DNA of 64,000 nt from Nocardioides sp. SYSU D00038 (GCF_016924665.1 NZ_JAFFJT010000010.1:62001-126000), one strand, 5' to 3'. Shown: positions 1 to 9,179, numbered from the stretch's first letter. The notes: generated by a model from the letters alone, not told the origin. Program-made: numbers and translations.

Positions 1-26
1 GCTAGCGCGACTTCCTCAGCCAGCGG
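1..26. repeat. Right-arm fragment of the gene-end palindromic repeat (type 1)
   Basis: The first 26 bases match the right arm of the palindromic repeat found complete at 23597-23728 and 38200-38327 (core GCTAGCGCGACTTCCTCA, then CCAGCG). The window edge cuts the unit. The arm lies inside the 3' end of the minus-strand gene that stops at position 2, so the repeat encodes that protein's last residues and its stop codon. Confidence 0.7.
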
Positions 27-511
27 CGGCGGCGGGGCGGGGGGTCGGGGTTGGTGGCGGCGCGGGCGGCGCGGCGGGCGGCGCGGCGCTCGTGCCAGGC
101 GGCGACGGTCGACTCGACGTCGCGGGGCATGGTGACGAGCGGCGGGCCCTCGGGGAGGCGGTAGCGGGCGGCGACCACCCGGCGGTTGAAGTCCTCGAGC
201 TCGCGGCGCACCTCGCGCTCGGTGGGCAGGCCGTCGAGGCGGGCGTCGAGCCCGGCGTCCTCCTTGCGCAGCTGGACGCTGAGCGGCAGGACGACGACCT
301 TCTCGCGCTCCACCAGCTGCTTGAGCCACCAGTCGGGGTCGTGGTCGCGACCGAGGTCGGGAAGCGGCTTGCCGGCGCCGGGCAGGTCGTCGAAGTCGCC
401 GCGCGCCATGGCGATCCGCACCTGCTGGTCGACCCAGGTCTGCTGCTGCTCGATCCGCGCCCGCGCGGCGGCCCGGCTCTCGCGGTCGGAGCGCTCCGAC
501 GGCTCGGCCAC
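2..511 (-). CDS. DUF1992 domain protein (DnaJ-subfamily-C28-like conserved domain)
   Basis: Small cytosolic protein of 169 aa. The conserved DUF1992 core is visible at about residues 20-115: an EQQQTWVDQQVRIAMARGDF stretch, then DDLPGAGKPL, and a DPDWWLKQLVERE segment. The family is often annotated as related to a conserved domain of DnaJ homologue C28; its molecular role is not known. The GTG at 511 is chosen because GGAGG lies 8 nt upstream and the family motif starts soon after; upstream codons lack a ribosome site. The arginine-rich C-terminal tail ending WLRKSR is encoded by the repeat arm at 1-26, so the original C-terminus may have been replaced or extended by repeat insertion. Confidence 0.8.
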   Translation of the reverse strand: MAEPSERSDRESRAAARARIEQQQTWVDQQVRIAMARGDFDDLPGAGKPLPDLGRDHDPDWWLKQLVEREKVVVLPLSVQLRKEDAGLDARLDGLPTEREVRRELEDFNRRVVAARYRLPEGPPLVTMPRDVESTVAAWHERRAARRAARAATNPDPPPRRRRWLRKSR

Positions 512-554
512 GGACCCCACCTCCGTCGTCGATCGGTCCCGTCCGCCGTCCAGC

Positions 555-1172
555 CTAGGACGCCGCTGGTCGTCCCCAGCGTCCTCGGTGGACCACCTCG
601 TCGACCGGGCGGCGACCGCGCCGCGCGGAGCCCGCGGTGCCGGGATCGGCGTGCCGGTGTCCGAGCGTGATCGCCCCGATCGGGTCGAACCGGTCGGGGA
701 TGCCGAACGCCGTGCGCACACCCGCGATGCGGTCGGGCGGGATCCCGAAGAAGCAGGCCCCGAGCCCCTCGTCGACCGCGGTCTGGAGGATCAGCAGCGC
801 CGCCATGCCGGCGTCGACGTGCCAGTACGGCACCGGCCAGCGCTCCTCGTCGCGGTCGGTCCAGCCCTTGTCCTCCTCGGCGTAGCGGTCGAGGTACGCC
901 GCCTTGCTCGAGCACGGCACCACCACGACCGGTGCCCGCATCATCCCGCGCAGCCACCGGTCGGGCCGGTCGACGTCGTCGCTCGTGGCCGTCCAGAAGG
1001 CGCGCACGTCGTCGGGGGTGTCGAGCACCAGGAAGCCCCAGCCCTGGCTGAACCCGGCGCTCGGTGCCCGCGTCGCGTTGGCGAGCGCCCGGTCGACCAC
1101 GGCCGGGTCGACCGGCCGGTCGGCGTAGTCGCGGACCATCCGGCGACGGCGTACGACGTCCTGGAACTCCAT
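555..1172 (-). CDS. Nitroreductase family protein (FMN-dependent)
   Basis: 205-aa cytosolic flavoprotein. The N-terminus carries the family signature: DVVRRRRMVRDY at residues 5-16, then ANATRAPSAGFSQGW at about 31-45, which in this family binds the FMN phosphate. A GACFFGIPPDR segment near residue 140 and a GAITLGHR strand near 170 complete the fold. Relatives reduce nitro, quinone or enone groups with NAD(P)H; the substrate here cannot be told. The ATG at 1172 gives the standard N-terminus. A GATACT hexamer lies 7 nt upstream, so the message may be leaderless. It is divergent from the M20 amidohydrolase gene, with about 100 bp between them. The tail after residue 175 is polar and arginine-rich. 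Confidence 0.85.
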   Translation of the reverse strand: MEFQDVVRRRRMVRDYADRPVDPAVVDRALANATRAPSAGFSQGWGFLVLDTPDDVRAFWTATSDDVDRPDRWLRGMMRAPVVVVPCSSKAAYLDRYAEEDKGWTDRDEERWPVPYWHVDAGMAALLILQTAVDEGLGACFFGIPPDRIAGVRTAFGIPDRFDPIGAITLGHRHADPGTAGSARRGRRPVDEVVHRGRWGRPAAS

Positions 1173-1274
1173 GGCGCCCAGTATCGGGTGCTGCGCCGCG
1201 GTCTGGGATCCGAGACCTCTTCGCGCATCGGTCCCACGCGGCGGACGGTGACGACCTGCCACGATGGGCGGACC

Positions 1275-2468
1275 ATGGTGGCGGACTTCGAGGCGATGTG
1301 GGCGGCGCTGGCGCCGGTGGGGCGGTCGGCGGCGTCGGGGGGCTACTTCCGGCAGCCGTGGACCAGCGCCGAGACCGAGCTGCGGGCGTGGTTCACCGAG
1401 GAGTGCCGGGCCCGCGGGCTGCGGGTCGAGGCCGACGGCCTGGGCAACGTCGTGGGGTGGTGGGACGCCGGCGAGGGGCCGGCGGTGCTCACCGGGTCGC
1501 ACCTCGACTCCGTGCTCGACGGCGGGGCGTACGACGGGCCGCTCGGCGTGGTCTCGGCGCTGGCCGCGGTCGACCGGCTCCGCGAGCGCGGTGTCGAGCC
1601 GGCGCGACCGCTGGGGGTCTCGATCTTCGCCGAGGAGGAGGGCTCGCGGTTCGGGCTGGCCTGCCTGGGCTCGCGGCTGGCCACCGGGGCACTCGACTGG
1701 GAGCGCGCCCGCGAGCTGCGCGACCGCGACGGCGTGGCGCTGCCCGACGCGCTGGAGTCGGCCGGGCTCGACGGGCGGGTCGACCCCTCGCTCCTGGCCG
1801 GCGTCGGCTGCTTCGTGGAGCTGCACGTCGAGCAGGGTCGCGGCCTCGACGACCTCGACGCCCCGGTCGGTGTCGCGACCGGCATCTGGCCGCACGGCCG
1901 GTGGCGGTTCGAGTTCACCGGCGAGGCCAACCACGCGGGCACCACCCGGATGGAGGACCGCGCCGACCCGATGCTGACCTACGCGATGACCACGCTGGCC
2001 GCCAACAAGCAGGCCCGGCTGAGCGGCCAGCGGGCGACGTTCGGGCGGGTGGAGGTCGAGCCCAACGGCACCAACGCCGTGCCGTCGCGGGTCACCGCCT
2101 GGCTCGACGCCCGTTGTGCCGACGAGGCGACCCTCACCGGCCTGGTCGCGGCCGTCGAGCGCCAGGCGGCCGACCGCGCCGACCGCGACGGCACCACGTT
2201 GGTGGTGACGGCGGAGTCGGTGAGCGGGCTGGTGGAGTTCGACGCCGACCTGACCCGCCGCCTCGCCGGCGCGGCCGGCTGGCCGGCGCTGCCGACGCAG
2301 GCCGGTCACGACGCGGGCATCCTGGCCGCCGCCGGCGTGCCGACTGCGATGCTCTTCGTCCGTAACCCCACCGGCGTCTCGCACTCGCCGGCTGAGCGGG
2401 CCACCACCGCCGACTGCCTGGCCGGGGTCGAGGCGCTCGCCGACGCGCTGGGCCGGGTGGTCACGTGA
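1275..2468 (+). CDS. M20-family amidohydrolase (allantoate/carbamoylase type) of the hut operon
   Basis: 397-aa binuclear metallohydrolase of the AllC/HyuC group. Metal-ligand motifs are visible: GSHLDSVLDGGAYDG at about 75-89, EEEGSRFG near 119-126, ELHVEQG near 182-188, a central AGHDA, and SHSPAE near 369. Family members hydrolyse allantoate, N-carbamoyl amino acids or similar N-acyl amides. The gene is coupled to hutF by a GTGA overlap and no N-formylglutamate deformylase (HutG) is visible, so I infer that it performs or supports the last step, formylglutamate to glutamate plus formate. The ATG at 1275 fits the family length; GTG 1278 is an alternative. An in-frame reading upstream to 186 runs through the divergent nitroreductase and is not coding. 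Confidence 0.85.
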   Translation: MVADFEAMWAALAPVGRSAASGGYFRQPWTSAETELRAWFTEECRARGLRVEADGLGNVVGWWDAGEGPAVLTGSHLDSVLDGGAYDGPLGVVSALAAVDRLRERGVEPARPLGVSIFAEEEGSRFGLACLGSRLATGALDWERARELRDRDGVALPDALESAGLDGRVDPSLLAGVGCFVELHVEQGRGLDDLDAPVGVATGIWPHGRWRFEFTGEANHAGTTRMEDRADPMLTYAMTTLAANKQARLSGQRATFGRVEVEPNGTNAVPSRVTAWLDARCADEATLTGLVAAVERQAADRADRDGTTLVVTAESVSGLVEFDADLTRRLAGAAGWPALPTQAGHDAGILAAAGVPTAMLFVRNPTGVSHSPAERATTADCLAGVEALADALGRVVT

Positions 2469-3763
2469 CGACCTCCGTGACGACTGCCGTGCTCGAGCGC
2501 GCCTGGGTGGCCGGCGCCGTCCGCGACGAGGTGGTGGTCGAGGTCGACGGCGACACGCTGGTGCGCGTCGAGCCGGGCGGCAGCGCGCCGGGGGCCGAGC
2601 GGGTGCGCGGCCTGACGCTGCCCGGCCTGGCGAACTGCCACAGCCACGCCTTCCACCGCGCGTTGCGAGGCCGCACCCAGCGTGAGCGCGGCACCTTCTG
2701 GACCTGGCGCGAGCAGATGTACGACCTCGCCGGCCGGCTCGACCCCGACGGCTACCTCCGCCTGGCCACGGCCGTCTACGCCGAGATGGTCGCGGCCGGG
2801 TTCACGACGGTGGGGGAGTTCCACTACCTCCACCACCAGCCCGACGGCACGCCGTACGACGATCCCCACGAGATGGCGCACGCGCTGGCGGAGGCGGCCC
2901 GGGCTGCCGGCATCCGGCTGGTGCTCCTCGACACCTGCTACGTCTCCAGCGGCTTCGGCGAGCCGGTCGAGGGCGTGCAGCGCCGCTACTCCGACGGCGA
3001 CGCCGACCGCTGGGCCGAGCGGTTCGCGACCCTGCCCGGCAAGACGACGGGGGCGGCGATCCACTCGGTGCGCGCGGTGCCGGCCGACCAGGTCGCCACG
3101 GTCGCGGCCGCCGCGACCGGGCGTCCGCTGCACGTCCACCTGTCCGAGCAGGTCGCCGAGAACGACGCCTGCCTGGCGGCCCACGGCGTCACCCCGACCC
3201 GCCTGCTGCACGACGCCGGCGTGCTCGGCCCGCTGACCTCGGCGGTGCACGCGACCCACCTCACCGACGACGACGTGACGCTGCTCGGCAGCACGCGCAC
3301 CACGACCTGTCTGTGCCCCACCACCGAGCGCGACCTCGGCGACGGCATCGGGCCGGGCCGAGCGCTCGCCGCCGCCGGCAGCCCGCTCAGCCTCGGCACC
3401 GACAGCCACGCGGTCGTCGACCCGTGGGAGGAGATGCGCGCCCTCGAGCTCGACGAGCGGCTGGCCACCCGGCAGCGCGGCCACTGGACCGCGGCCGAGC
3501 TGCTCGCCGCCGGTGCCCGCCACGACAGCCTCGGGCTCGCCGACGTGGGTGCGATCGCGCCCGGGCAGCGGGCCGACCTGGTGACGCTCGCGCTCGACAC
3601 CCCCACCACCGCCGGCACCGGCGCCGACGAGCACACCGCGGTGTGGGCCGCGACCGCCGCCGACGTGCGCCGGGTGGTGCGCGACGGGCGGGTGGTCTTC
3701 GACGGCGACCGCGACGCGGTGGGGCGCGCGCTCGCCGCCGCGATCGAGGAGGTCTGGTCGTGA
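2465..3763 (+). CDS. hutF: Formimidoylglutamate deiminase
   Basis: 432-aa amidohydrolase that converts N-formimino-L-glutamate to N-formyl-L-glutamate plus ammonia in histidine degradation. Metal-binding [10 protein letters not shown] lies near residue 58, HVHLSEQ near 222, HATHL near 261 and the catalytic-aspartate segment [18 protein letters not shown] near 311. These are the HutF subgroup features and the length is normal. The GTG start at 2465 overlaps the upstream TGA as GTGA, and the gene's own TGA overlaps the hutI start in the same way. The three genes are therefore one translationally coupled unit. hutH and hutU are not in this window and must lie elsewhere. Confidence 0.93.
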   Translation: MTTSVTTAVLERAWVAGAVRDEVVVEVDGDTLVRVEPGGSAPGAERVRGLTLPGLANCHSHAFHRALRGRTQRERGTFWTWREQMYDLAGRLDPDGYLRLATAVYAEMVAAGFTTVGEFHYLHHQPDGTPYDDPHEMAHALAEAARAAGIRLVLLDTCYVSSGFGEPVEGVQRRYSDGDADRWAERFATLPGKTTGAAIHSVRAVPADQVATVAAAATGRPLHVHLSEQVAENDACLAAHGVTPTRLLHDAGVLGPLTSAVHATHLTDDDVTLLGSTRTTTCLCPTTERDLGDGIGPGRALAAAGSPLSLGTDSHAVVDPWEEMRALELDERLATRQRGHWTAAELLAAGARHDSLGLADVGAIAPGQRADLVTLALDTPTTAGTGADEHTAVWAATAADVRRVVRDGRVVFDGDRDAVGRALAAAIEEVWS

Positions 3764-4920
3764 CGAGCACCCTGCTGACCGGCATCGGCGAGCTGGTCAC
3801 CAACGACCCCGAGGCCGACGACCTGCTCGGCGCGGTGGCCGGCGGCGCGCTCGTGGTCGAGGGATCGCGGGTGGCCTGGGTGGGCTCGGCGACCGAGGCC
3901 CCGGCCGCCGACCAGCAGGTCGACCTCGGCGGCCGCACCGTGCTGCCCGGCTGGGTCGACAGCCACAGCCACCTGGTCTTCGCCGGCGACCGGTCGCCGG
4001 AGTTCGCCGCCCGGATGGCCGGCCGTGCCTACGAGGCCGGCGGCATCCGCACCACCGTCGCCGCCACCCGGGCCGCCACCGACGAGCAGCTCACGGCCTC
4101 GGTCGGCCGGCTGGTGCAGGAGATGCTGCGCCAGGGCACCACGACCGTCGAGGTCAAGAGCGGCTACGGCCTGACCGTCCGCGACGAGGCCCGCTCGCTG
4201 GCGGTGGCCCGCCAGTTCACCGACGAGACCACCTTCCTCGGGGCCCACGTGGTGCCGGAGGGCGCCGACCCCGCGGCGTACGTCGAGCTGGTGACCGGCC
4301 CGATGCTGGCCGCCGCGGCGCCGTACGCCCGGTGGGTCGACGCGTTCTGCGAGCGCGGGGCCTTCGACGCCGACCAGGCGCGGGCGGTGCTCGAGGCGGG
4401 CACGGCCGCCGGGCTCGGCGGGCGGCTGCACGCCAACCAGCTCGGGCCCGGCCCCGGCGTCCGCCTGGCCGCCGAGCTGGGGCTGGTGGCGGTCGACCAC
4501 TGCACCTACCTCGAGCCGGCCGACGTCGACGCCCTGCGCGACAGCGGCACCATCGCGACGCTGCTGCCGGGCGTGGAGTTCTCGACCCGGCAGCCCTACC
4601 CCGACGCACGGCGGCTGCTCGACGCCGGGGTCCGGGTGGCGCTCGCGAGCGACTGCAACCCCGGGTCCAGCTTCACCAGCTCGCTGGCGCTCTGCGTGGC
4701 GCTGGCGGTGCGCGAGATGGGGATGACGCCGGCCGAGGCGGTGCACGCGGCGACGTACGGCGGCGCGGCGGCGCTCGACCGCGACGACGTGGGGGCGCTG
4801 GTGCCGGGGCGGCGCGCCGACCTCCAGGTGCTCGACGCGCCGAGCCACGTCCACCTCGCCTACCGCCCGGGGGTCCCGCTGGTGACGGCGGTCTGGAAGG
4901 ACGGGCGGCCCCTCGTCTAA
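3760..4920 (+). CDS. hutI: Imidazolonepropionase
   Basis: 386-aa metal-dependent amidohydrolase that opens 4-imidazolone-5-propionate to N-formiminoglutamate, the substrate of HutF next door. Diagnostic segments are [12 protein letters not shown] near residue 67, KSGYGL near 132, GAHVVPE near 161, HANQL near 223 and ASDCNPGSS near 296; all match the family. The GTG at 3760 overlaps the hutF stop and is the coupling start; in-frame codons upstream run through hutF in another frame. The order M20 amidohydrolase, hutF, hutI is a common actinobacterial arrangement, from memory of the family. About 100 bp follow before the next gene. Confidence 0.95.
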   Translation: MTSTLLTGIGELVTNDPEADDLLGAVAGGALVVEGSRVAWVGSATEAPAADQQVDLGGRTVLPGWVDSHSHLVFAGDRSPEFAARMAGRAYEAGGIRTTVAATRAATDEQLTASVGRLVQEMLRQGTTTVEVKSGYGLTVRDEARSLAVARQFTDETTFLGAHVVPEGADPAAYVELVTGPMLAAAAPYARWVDAFCERGAFDADQARAVLEAGTAAGLGGRLHANQLGPGPGVRLAAELGLVAVDHCTYLEPADVDALRDSGTIATLLPGVEFSTRQPYPDARRLLDAGVRVALASDCNPGSSFTSSLALCVALAVREMGMTPAEAVHAATYGGAAALDRDDVGALVPGRRADLQVLDAPSHVHLAYRPGVPLVTAVWKDGRPLV

Positions 4921-4993
4921 GGCACCCCGCGAGCGGGCTCCGCAGGGATAAGGCACCTGCCCGATGTGCGGGGGTACCTCAGACGGCGAATCT

Positions 4994-5020
4994 CTCCTCA
5001 TCAACCGGCGAGCTGAGGAG
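4994..5020 (+). promoter_or_regulatory. Stem-loop that sequesters the ribosome site of the 47-aa ORF
   Basis: CTCCTCA at 4994-5000 is perfectly complementary to TGAGGAG at 5014-5020, with a 13-nt loop. The second arm contains GAGGAG, the only ribosome-binding sequence for the ATG at 5027. A transcript that includes this leader would hide its own start region. The pairing is seen directly; a regulatory role is inference. Confidence 0.4.
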
Positions 5021-5026
5021 CCCGAC

Positions 5027-5170
5027 ATGTACTACTCGAAGGACGCGTACCAGGCCGAGATCGCCTACCGGGGCGAGCAGATCCGGGGCGGGGTGCGCCC
5101 CACCAGCCGCCGGGTGCGGCTGCCGCGGCGCCGCCCGCGCCGCCAGGAGACCGGTGGCCCGACCGCCTGA
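5027..5170 (+). CDS. Small basic protein, unknown function
   Basis: 47-aa ORF beginning MYYSKDAYQAEIAYRGEQIR and ending in a strongly basic tail (RRVRLPRRRPRRQ). The ATG at 5027 is chosen because GAGGAG sits 7 nt upstream; an in-frame ATG at 4964 has no such site. I do not recognise a family. The N-terminal half has an acidic/aromatic pattern that could form one helix, and the tail could bind nucleic acid. It lies between hutI and the large LuxR-type regulator on the same strand. Its ribosome site is locked in the stem-loop at 4994-5020. The ribosome site and codon use support it, but it remains a hypothetical gene. Confidence 0.5.
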   Translation: MYYSKDAYQAEIAYRGEQIRGGVRPTSRRVRLPRRRPRRQETGGPTA

Positions 5171-5222
5171 CCGGCGGCGGATCCCGGGAATGCGAGACGG
5201 ACAGGCCGCGGAGCGGCGGCGG

Positions 5223-8195
5223 ATGTCGGTGGGAACCGTGAAGATGGACCACGTGGCCCACACCAGCCAGATCCTGGTCGGACGAGACGCCGAGCTGACG
5301 GAGCTTGCCTCGTCGCTCGGCGTCCGCGCGTCCGGTGACCTGCGGACCAGTGGGCCCGGGGTGGTGCTGCTCTCCGGCGACGCCGGGGTCGGCAAGACCC
5401 GCCTGCTCGTGGCGCTGCGCGACCTGGCGTTCACCGAGGGGTGGCAGGTGCTCGCCGGCCACTGCCTCGACTTCGGCGACTCCGCGCTGCCCTACCTGCC
5501 GTTCTCCGAGGTGCTCGGCCGTCTCGCCACCGACCTGCCCGACGTCGTCGACTCCGTCGCCGGCGTCCACCCGGCGCTGGCGCGGCTCCAGCCCGGACGC
5601 CGGGTGCTGACCGCCGCCGAGTCCGCGCCGGGCGAGCCCTCCGCCCTCGACCGGGGCGACCTGATGGAGGCGGTGCACGCCCTGCTCGAGGCCGCCGCCT
5701 CCCGGGCCCCGCTGCTGCTCGTGATCGAGGACCTCCACTGGGCCGACCAGTCCACCCGCGACCTGCTCAGCTTCCTGTTCACCCGGCCGTTCTCCGGCCC
5801 GGTCGCCGTCGTGGCGTCGTACCGCTCCGACGACCTCCACCGCCGCCACCCGCTGCGCCGCCAGGTCGCGGAGTGGTCGCGGTTGCGCGGGGTGGAGCGG
5901 ATGTCGCTGGCGCCGCTGGGCGAGGAGTCGGTGCGCGCGCTGGTCGCCGAGCTGGTGCCGGACGGTCTCCAGGAGCGGGAGCTGGCCCAGATCGTCGCCC
6001 GCGCCGAGGGCAATGCGTTCTTCGTCGAGGAGCTGACCAGCGCCGCGTCGGGGCCCGACAGCTGGGTGCCGGCCGACCTCGCCGACGTGCTGCTGGTGCG
6101 CCTCGACCGGCTGGACGAGGCGGCCCGCCAGGTGGTGCGGGTCGCCAGCGTCGCCGGCCGCCGGGTCGGCCACGACATGCTGGTCGCGGCGGCCGGGATG
6201 CCGGTCGAGACCCTGGACGAGGGGTTGCGGCAGGCCGTCGAGATGCACGTGATGGTCGCCGAGGGTGGCCGATACGCGTTCCGCCACGCGCTGCTCGGCG
6301 AGGCGGTCTACGACGACCTGCTGCCGGGGGAGCGGGTGCGGCTGCACCTCCAGTACGCCGCCGCGCTGGCCGAGGGGCGGGCCCGCGGCACCGCGGCGGA
6401 GCTGGCCCGTCACGCCCGGCTCGGCCTCGACCTCGACGCCGCCCTGGCCGCCAGCATCCGGGCCGGCGACGAGGCGGCCGCCGTGGGCGGACCCGAGGAG
6501 GCTGCCCACCACTACCAGCAGGCGCTCGAGCTGCTCGCCGATCCCGCCCGCCGGGAGGCCCTCGACGTCGACCTGTCCAAGCTCGTCGTCGGCACCGCGG
6601 ACGCGCTCACCAGCGCGGGCCGGCCGATGCGCGCGGCCGACGTGCTGCGCGAGCAGCTCGACCGGCTCCCGGCCGACGCGGCGCCGGCGTGGCGGCCGCG
6701 ACTGCTCGGTGCGCTCGCCGACGCGCTGTTCATCACCGAGAGCCAGGCGGAGTCGCTGGCGGTCTCGGCGGAGGCCGTCGCGCTCCTGCCCGACGACACC
6801 CCCGCGCTGCGGGCCAAGGTGCTCAACATCCGGGCTCGGGTGCTGTCGGGTTTCGGTCACTACGACGAGGCCCAGGCCGTCGGCATGGACGCGCTCGCGC
6901 TCTCCGAGCGGCTCGACCTGCCCGAGATGGTCGCCGAGGCGATCACCACGCTGAGCGGCCTGAAGAAGGCCGGGCCGAAGGACGCGCTGCGCGCGGCGCT
7001 CGCCGACGCGATCGAGCAGGCGGCCGCGACCGGCGCCGTCCAGGCCGAGCTCCGGGGGCGGTTCCTGATGGCCCGCTCCTTCGAGGACTGGGCGGAGTTC
7101 GACGAGGCCGAGCGCTGGTTCAGGTCCGGCATGCAGGTGGGCTTCGATGCCGGACTGCCCTGGGCGCCGTACGCGTTCGAGGCGCGGTGGCAGCTCGCGC
7201 TCGTCGAGCTGGTGCGCGGTCGCTGGGACCGGGTGCTCGAGCTCACCGACACCGGGCGCGAGCCCGCGCCGCCGATCCCCTCGGCCATCCTGATGAGCGT
7301 GCGGCTGGTGGTCGAGCAGGCCCGGGGGCTCGACGTCCTCGACCGCGCCCGGGAGCTGCGCAAGCGCTGGGAGTTCGACGGCAGCATCCCGATCCACTCC
7401 GCGTCGGTCGAGATCGCCGACGCGGCCCGCCGCTGCGACGCGGCGGCCGCGCTGGCGGCGTACGACGACGCGGTGACGGTGCTCGGCAGCATCTGGCACG
7501 AGTGGTTCAGCGCCCGGATCCGGCTGGCCGCCCAGACCCTCGACGCGGTCTGCCGGGCATTACCCACCGCGAGCGCCGGCGAGCGCGCTGAGCTCGTCGC
7601 GCACGCGGAGCGGCTGCACGCCGACGGCCACACCGTGCTCGACCGCTACACCGACCCCTCCGGCCACTGGGGCCCCGAGGGACGGGCCTGGGTGAAGCGG
7701 CTCGACGCCGAGACGCTGCGGGCGCGCTGGCTGGCGGGGGTCGACGCACCGCCGCAGGAGGCGCTGGTCGAGACCTGGCGGGAGGCCGAGACGGTCTTCG
7801 CCGACTACGGCCACGTCCACGAGCTGGCCCGGGTGCGGCTGGTGCTCGCGACCGTCCACCGCGCCTCCGGCGACCTGGCGACCTCGCGCACCTACGCCGA
7901 CCAGGCCCGAGCGACCGCTCACGAGCTCGGCGCGACCGTGCTCCTCGACGAGCTGCAGGCGCTCGGCACGACGCCGGTGCGCGGCGAGTCGGCCCCGGAG
8001 ACGCTGACCGCGCGCGAGACCGAGATCCTCGCGCTGGTCGCGGAGGGCCGCTCGAACGGCGAGATCGGCAAGCAGCTGTTCATCAGCGCCAAGACCGTCT
8101 CGGTGCACGTCTCCAACATCCTCGGCAAGCTCGGCGCCGCCGGTCGCACCGAGGCCGCGGCCATCGCGCGGCGGCGGGGGCTGCTGCCGGACTGA
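5223..8195 (+). CDS. Large ATP-binding LuxR-family transcriptional regulator (LAL/MalT type)
   Basis: 990-aa cytosolic regulator. An N-terminal AAA/STAND ATPase domain has Walker A GDAGVGKT at residues 52-59 and Walker B LLLVIEDLHWADQ at about 162-174. A long alanine-rich helical middle region looks TPR-like (roughly 400-900). A C-terminal LuxR helix-turn-helix (about 928-985) contains LTARETEILALVAEGRSN and KTVSVHVSNILGKLG. LAL proteins use the ATPase as a signal-dependent switch and activate transcription. The ATG at 5223 has GGAG 9 nt upstream; 5190 and 5244 are possible alternatives. It follows the hut genes on the same strand, so it might control them or a nearby unit; this is not proven. 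Its stop faces the stop of the methyltransferase gene. Confidence 0.88.
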   Translation: MSVGTVKMDHVAHTSQILVGRDAELTELASSLGVRASGDLRTSGPGVVLLSGDAGVGKTRLLVALRDLAFTEGWQVLAGHCLDFGDSALPYLPFSEVLGRLATDLPDVVDSVAGVHPALARLQPGRRVLTAAESAPGEPSALDRGDLMEAVHALLEAAASRAPLLLVIEDLHWADQSTRDLLSFLFTRPFSGPVAVVASYRSDDLHRRHPLRRQVAEWSRLRGVERMSLAPLGEESVRALVAELVPDGLQERELAQIVARAEGNAFFVEELTSAASGPDSWVPADLADVLLVRLDRLDEAARQVVRVASVAGRRVGHDMLVAAAGMPVETLDEGLRQAVEMHVMVAEGGRYAFRHALLGEAVYDDLLPGERVRLHLQYAAALAEGRARGTAAELARHARLGLDLDAALAASIRAGDEAAAVGGPEEAAHHYQQALELLADPARREALDVDLSKLVVGTADALTSAGRPMRAADVLREQLDRLPADAAPAWRPRLLGALADALFITESQAESLAVSAEAVALLPDDTPALRAKVLNIRARVLSGFGHYDEAQAVGMDALALSERLDLPEMVAEAITTLSGLKKAGPKDALRAALADAIEQAAATGAVQAELRGRFLMARSFEDWAEFDEAERWFRSGMQVGFDAGLPWAPYAFEARWQLALVELVRGRWDRVLELTDTGREPAPPIPSAILMSVRLVVEQARGLDVLDRARELRKRWEFDGSIPIHSASVEIADAARRCDAAAALAAYDDAVTVLGSIWHEWFSARIRLAAQTLDAVCRALPTASAGERAELVAHAERLHADGHTVLDRYTDPSGHWGPEGRAWVKRLDAETLRARWLAGVDAPPQEALVETWREAETVFADYGHVHELARVRLVLATVHRASGDLATSRTYADQARATAHELGATVLLDELQALGTTPVRGESAPETLTARETEILALVAEGRSNGEIGKQLFISAKTVSVHVSNILGKLGAAGRTEAAAIARRRGLLPD

Positions 8196-8211
8196 CCCCG
8201 CTCAGCGGCAG
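8184..8211. terminator. Possible bidirectional terminator between convergent genes
   Basis: CTGCCG at 8184-8189 pairs with CGGCAG at 8206-8211. The enclosed TGA and TCA are the facing stop codons of the LuxR-type regulator (plus) and the methyltransferase (minus). There is no T-tract. The stem is short, so this is a weak call. Confidence 0.35.
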
Positions 8212-8780
8212 ACGTAGCAGAGCGCCGGGGGCAGGTTGCGCCACACCGGCTCGGTCACCTCGACCTCGTCGAAGACCTCACCCAGCAGGCCGCGGAAGCG
8301 CCGGGCAGCCGGGAACCGCAACGCGTGCAGGTAGGCGAACGTCGTGAACGCGCCCGTCCCGCCCAGCAGCTGCCGGGCCGCGGCCAGGATCGCCCGCTGG
8401 GTGCCCCCGTCGAACAGCGCCCACGGCAGCCCCGACACCACCGCGTCGACCCTGGTCACGTCGCGCTCGCCGAGCAGCCGCACCAGGTCGCGCGCGTCGC
8501 CCTCGATCACCTCGAGCTGCGGCTGGCTGCGCCGCAGCGCCTCGACCATCCGCGGGTCGATCTCCACCGCCAGGTGCCGGGCTCCCGCGGGCAGCCGCTC
8601 GACGATCGCCGTGCTCACCGCACCCGTCCCGGGTCCGAGCTCGACGACGGTCGGCGTCCCCGTCGTCGGCACGACACCCGCCAGCACCGCCGTGAGCGCC
8701 GACGAGCTCGGCGCCACCGCCCCCACCCGCCCCGGGTGCCGCAGCGCCGCGCCGAGGAAGGCCAACGTGGTGCGGTCCAT
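8202..8780 (-). CDS. Class I SAM-dependent methyltransferase (phospholipid N-methyltransferase-like)
   Basis: 192-aa protein. The N-terminus (FLGAALRHPGRVGAVAPSSS) and SAM-binding motif I VVELGPGTGAVS at residues 45-56 match the PmtA/rRNA-dimethylase-like group. An acidic EIDPRM loop follows near 74-79, then EGDARDL near 94, and VSGLPWALF near 112-120 stands in the catalytic-motif position. Relatives methylate phosphatidylethanolamine or other small substrates. The real substrate is unknown. The ATG at 8780 is preceded by TACGGT with 6 nt between, a leaderless-type start. It is convergent with the LuxR-type regulator, and its upstream side is the repeat field at 8799-9790. Confidence 0.8.
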   Translation of the reverse strand: MDRTTLAFLGAALRHPGRVGAVAPSSSALTAVLAGVVPTTGTPTVVELGPGTGAVSTAIVERLPAGARHLAVEIDPRMVEALRRSQPQLEVIEGDARDLVRLLGERDVTRVDAVVSGLPWALFDGGTQRAILAAARQLLGGTGAFTTFAYLHALRFPAARRFRGLLGEVFDEVEVTEPVWRNLPPALCYVCR

Positions 8781-8798
8781 GGCGGCACCGTAGCGACC

Positions 8799-8993
8799 GT
8801 TGGCTGAGCAGGGACGGAGTCCCTCACTCGTTGCCCGGCGAGCCGGACGCCCTGCGTTGCGTTGGTTGAGGTGCGAGGAGCGCCAGCGACGAGCTTCGAA
8901 ACCCGGTGAGGCGGACGCTGTCTGCGTTGGTTGAGGTGCGAGAGCGCTAGCGACGAGCCTCGAAACCCGGTGAGTCGAACGCCCTCCCTCGCT
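8799..8993. repeat. Three left arms of the gene-end repeat (degenerate, then two of type 2)
   Basis: A degenerate arm at 8799-8856 is followed by two arms beginning GTTGGTTGAGGTGCGAG (from 8861 and 8927). Both run into a TCGAAACCCGGTGAG block. They open the 1.1-kb gene-free region 8781-9892, which consists almost wholly of repeat arms and the two double-hairpin elements. I see no credible coding sequence in it. Confidence 0.75.
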
Positions 8994-9042
8994 CGGGTTT
9001 CGGGTCACTCCGGTGGTGACTCGGGGTGCCCGCGCGCCTAAC

Positions 9043-9169
9043 AGGCCGACGCTCGCCGTCAAGGATTCCCTGCGGCGCCTCCGGCGTCCTTGACCGCGAG
9101 CCTCGGTCGGCCTGCTGTCACGGCGCACTGCCGGCACTCGCAAGCTCGCGCCGCCAGCAGTGCGCGGGC
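9043..9169. repeat. Double-hairpin repeat element, copy A
   Basis: A 127-nt element present three times in the window (9043-9169, 9291-9417, 57515-57640). Hairpin 1 (9043-9113) has AGGCCGAC pairing with GTCGGCCT and an inner stem GTCAAGGA (9058-9065) with TCCTTGAC (9087-9094). Hairpin 2 (9123-9165) pairs GCGCACTG with CAGTGCGC. The three copies are nearly identical, with compensating or loop changes. It could be a REP-like DNA element or a structured RNA. Confidence 0.8.
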
Positions 9170-9179
9170 TTGGCGTATC

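Noticed and set aside
186..1274. In-frame upstream extension of the M20 amidohydrolase gene
   Set aside because: The extension runs antisense through the nitroreductase and DUF1992 genes and has no protein features. The family start matches 1275.
1275..2468. Naming the M20 gene allC (allantoate amidohydrolase)
   Set aside because: No allantoin-pathway genes are near, and it is coupled to hutF and hutI. The substrate cannot be fixed by sequence alone.
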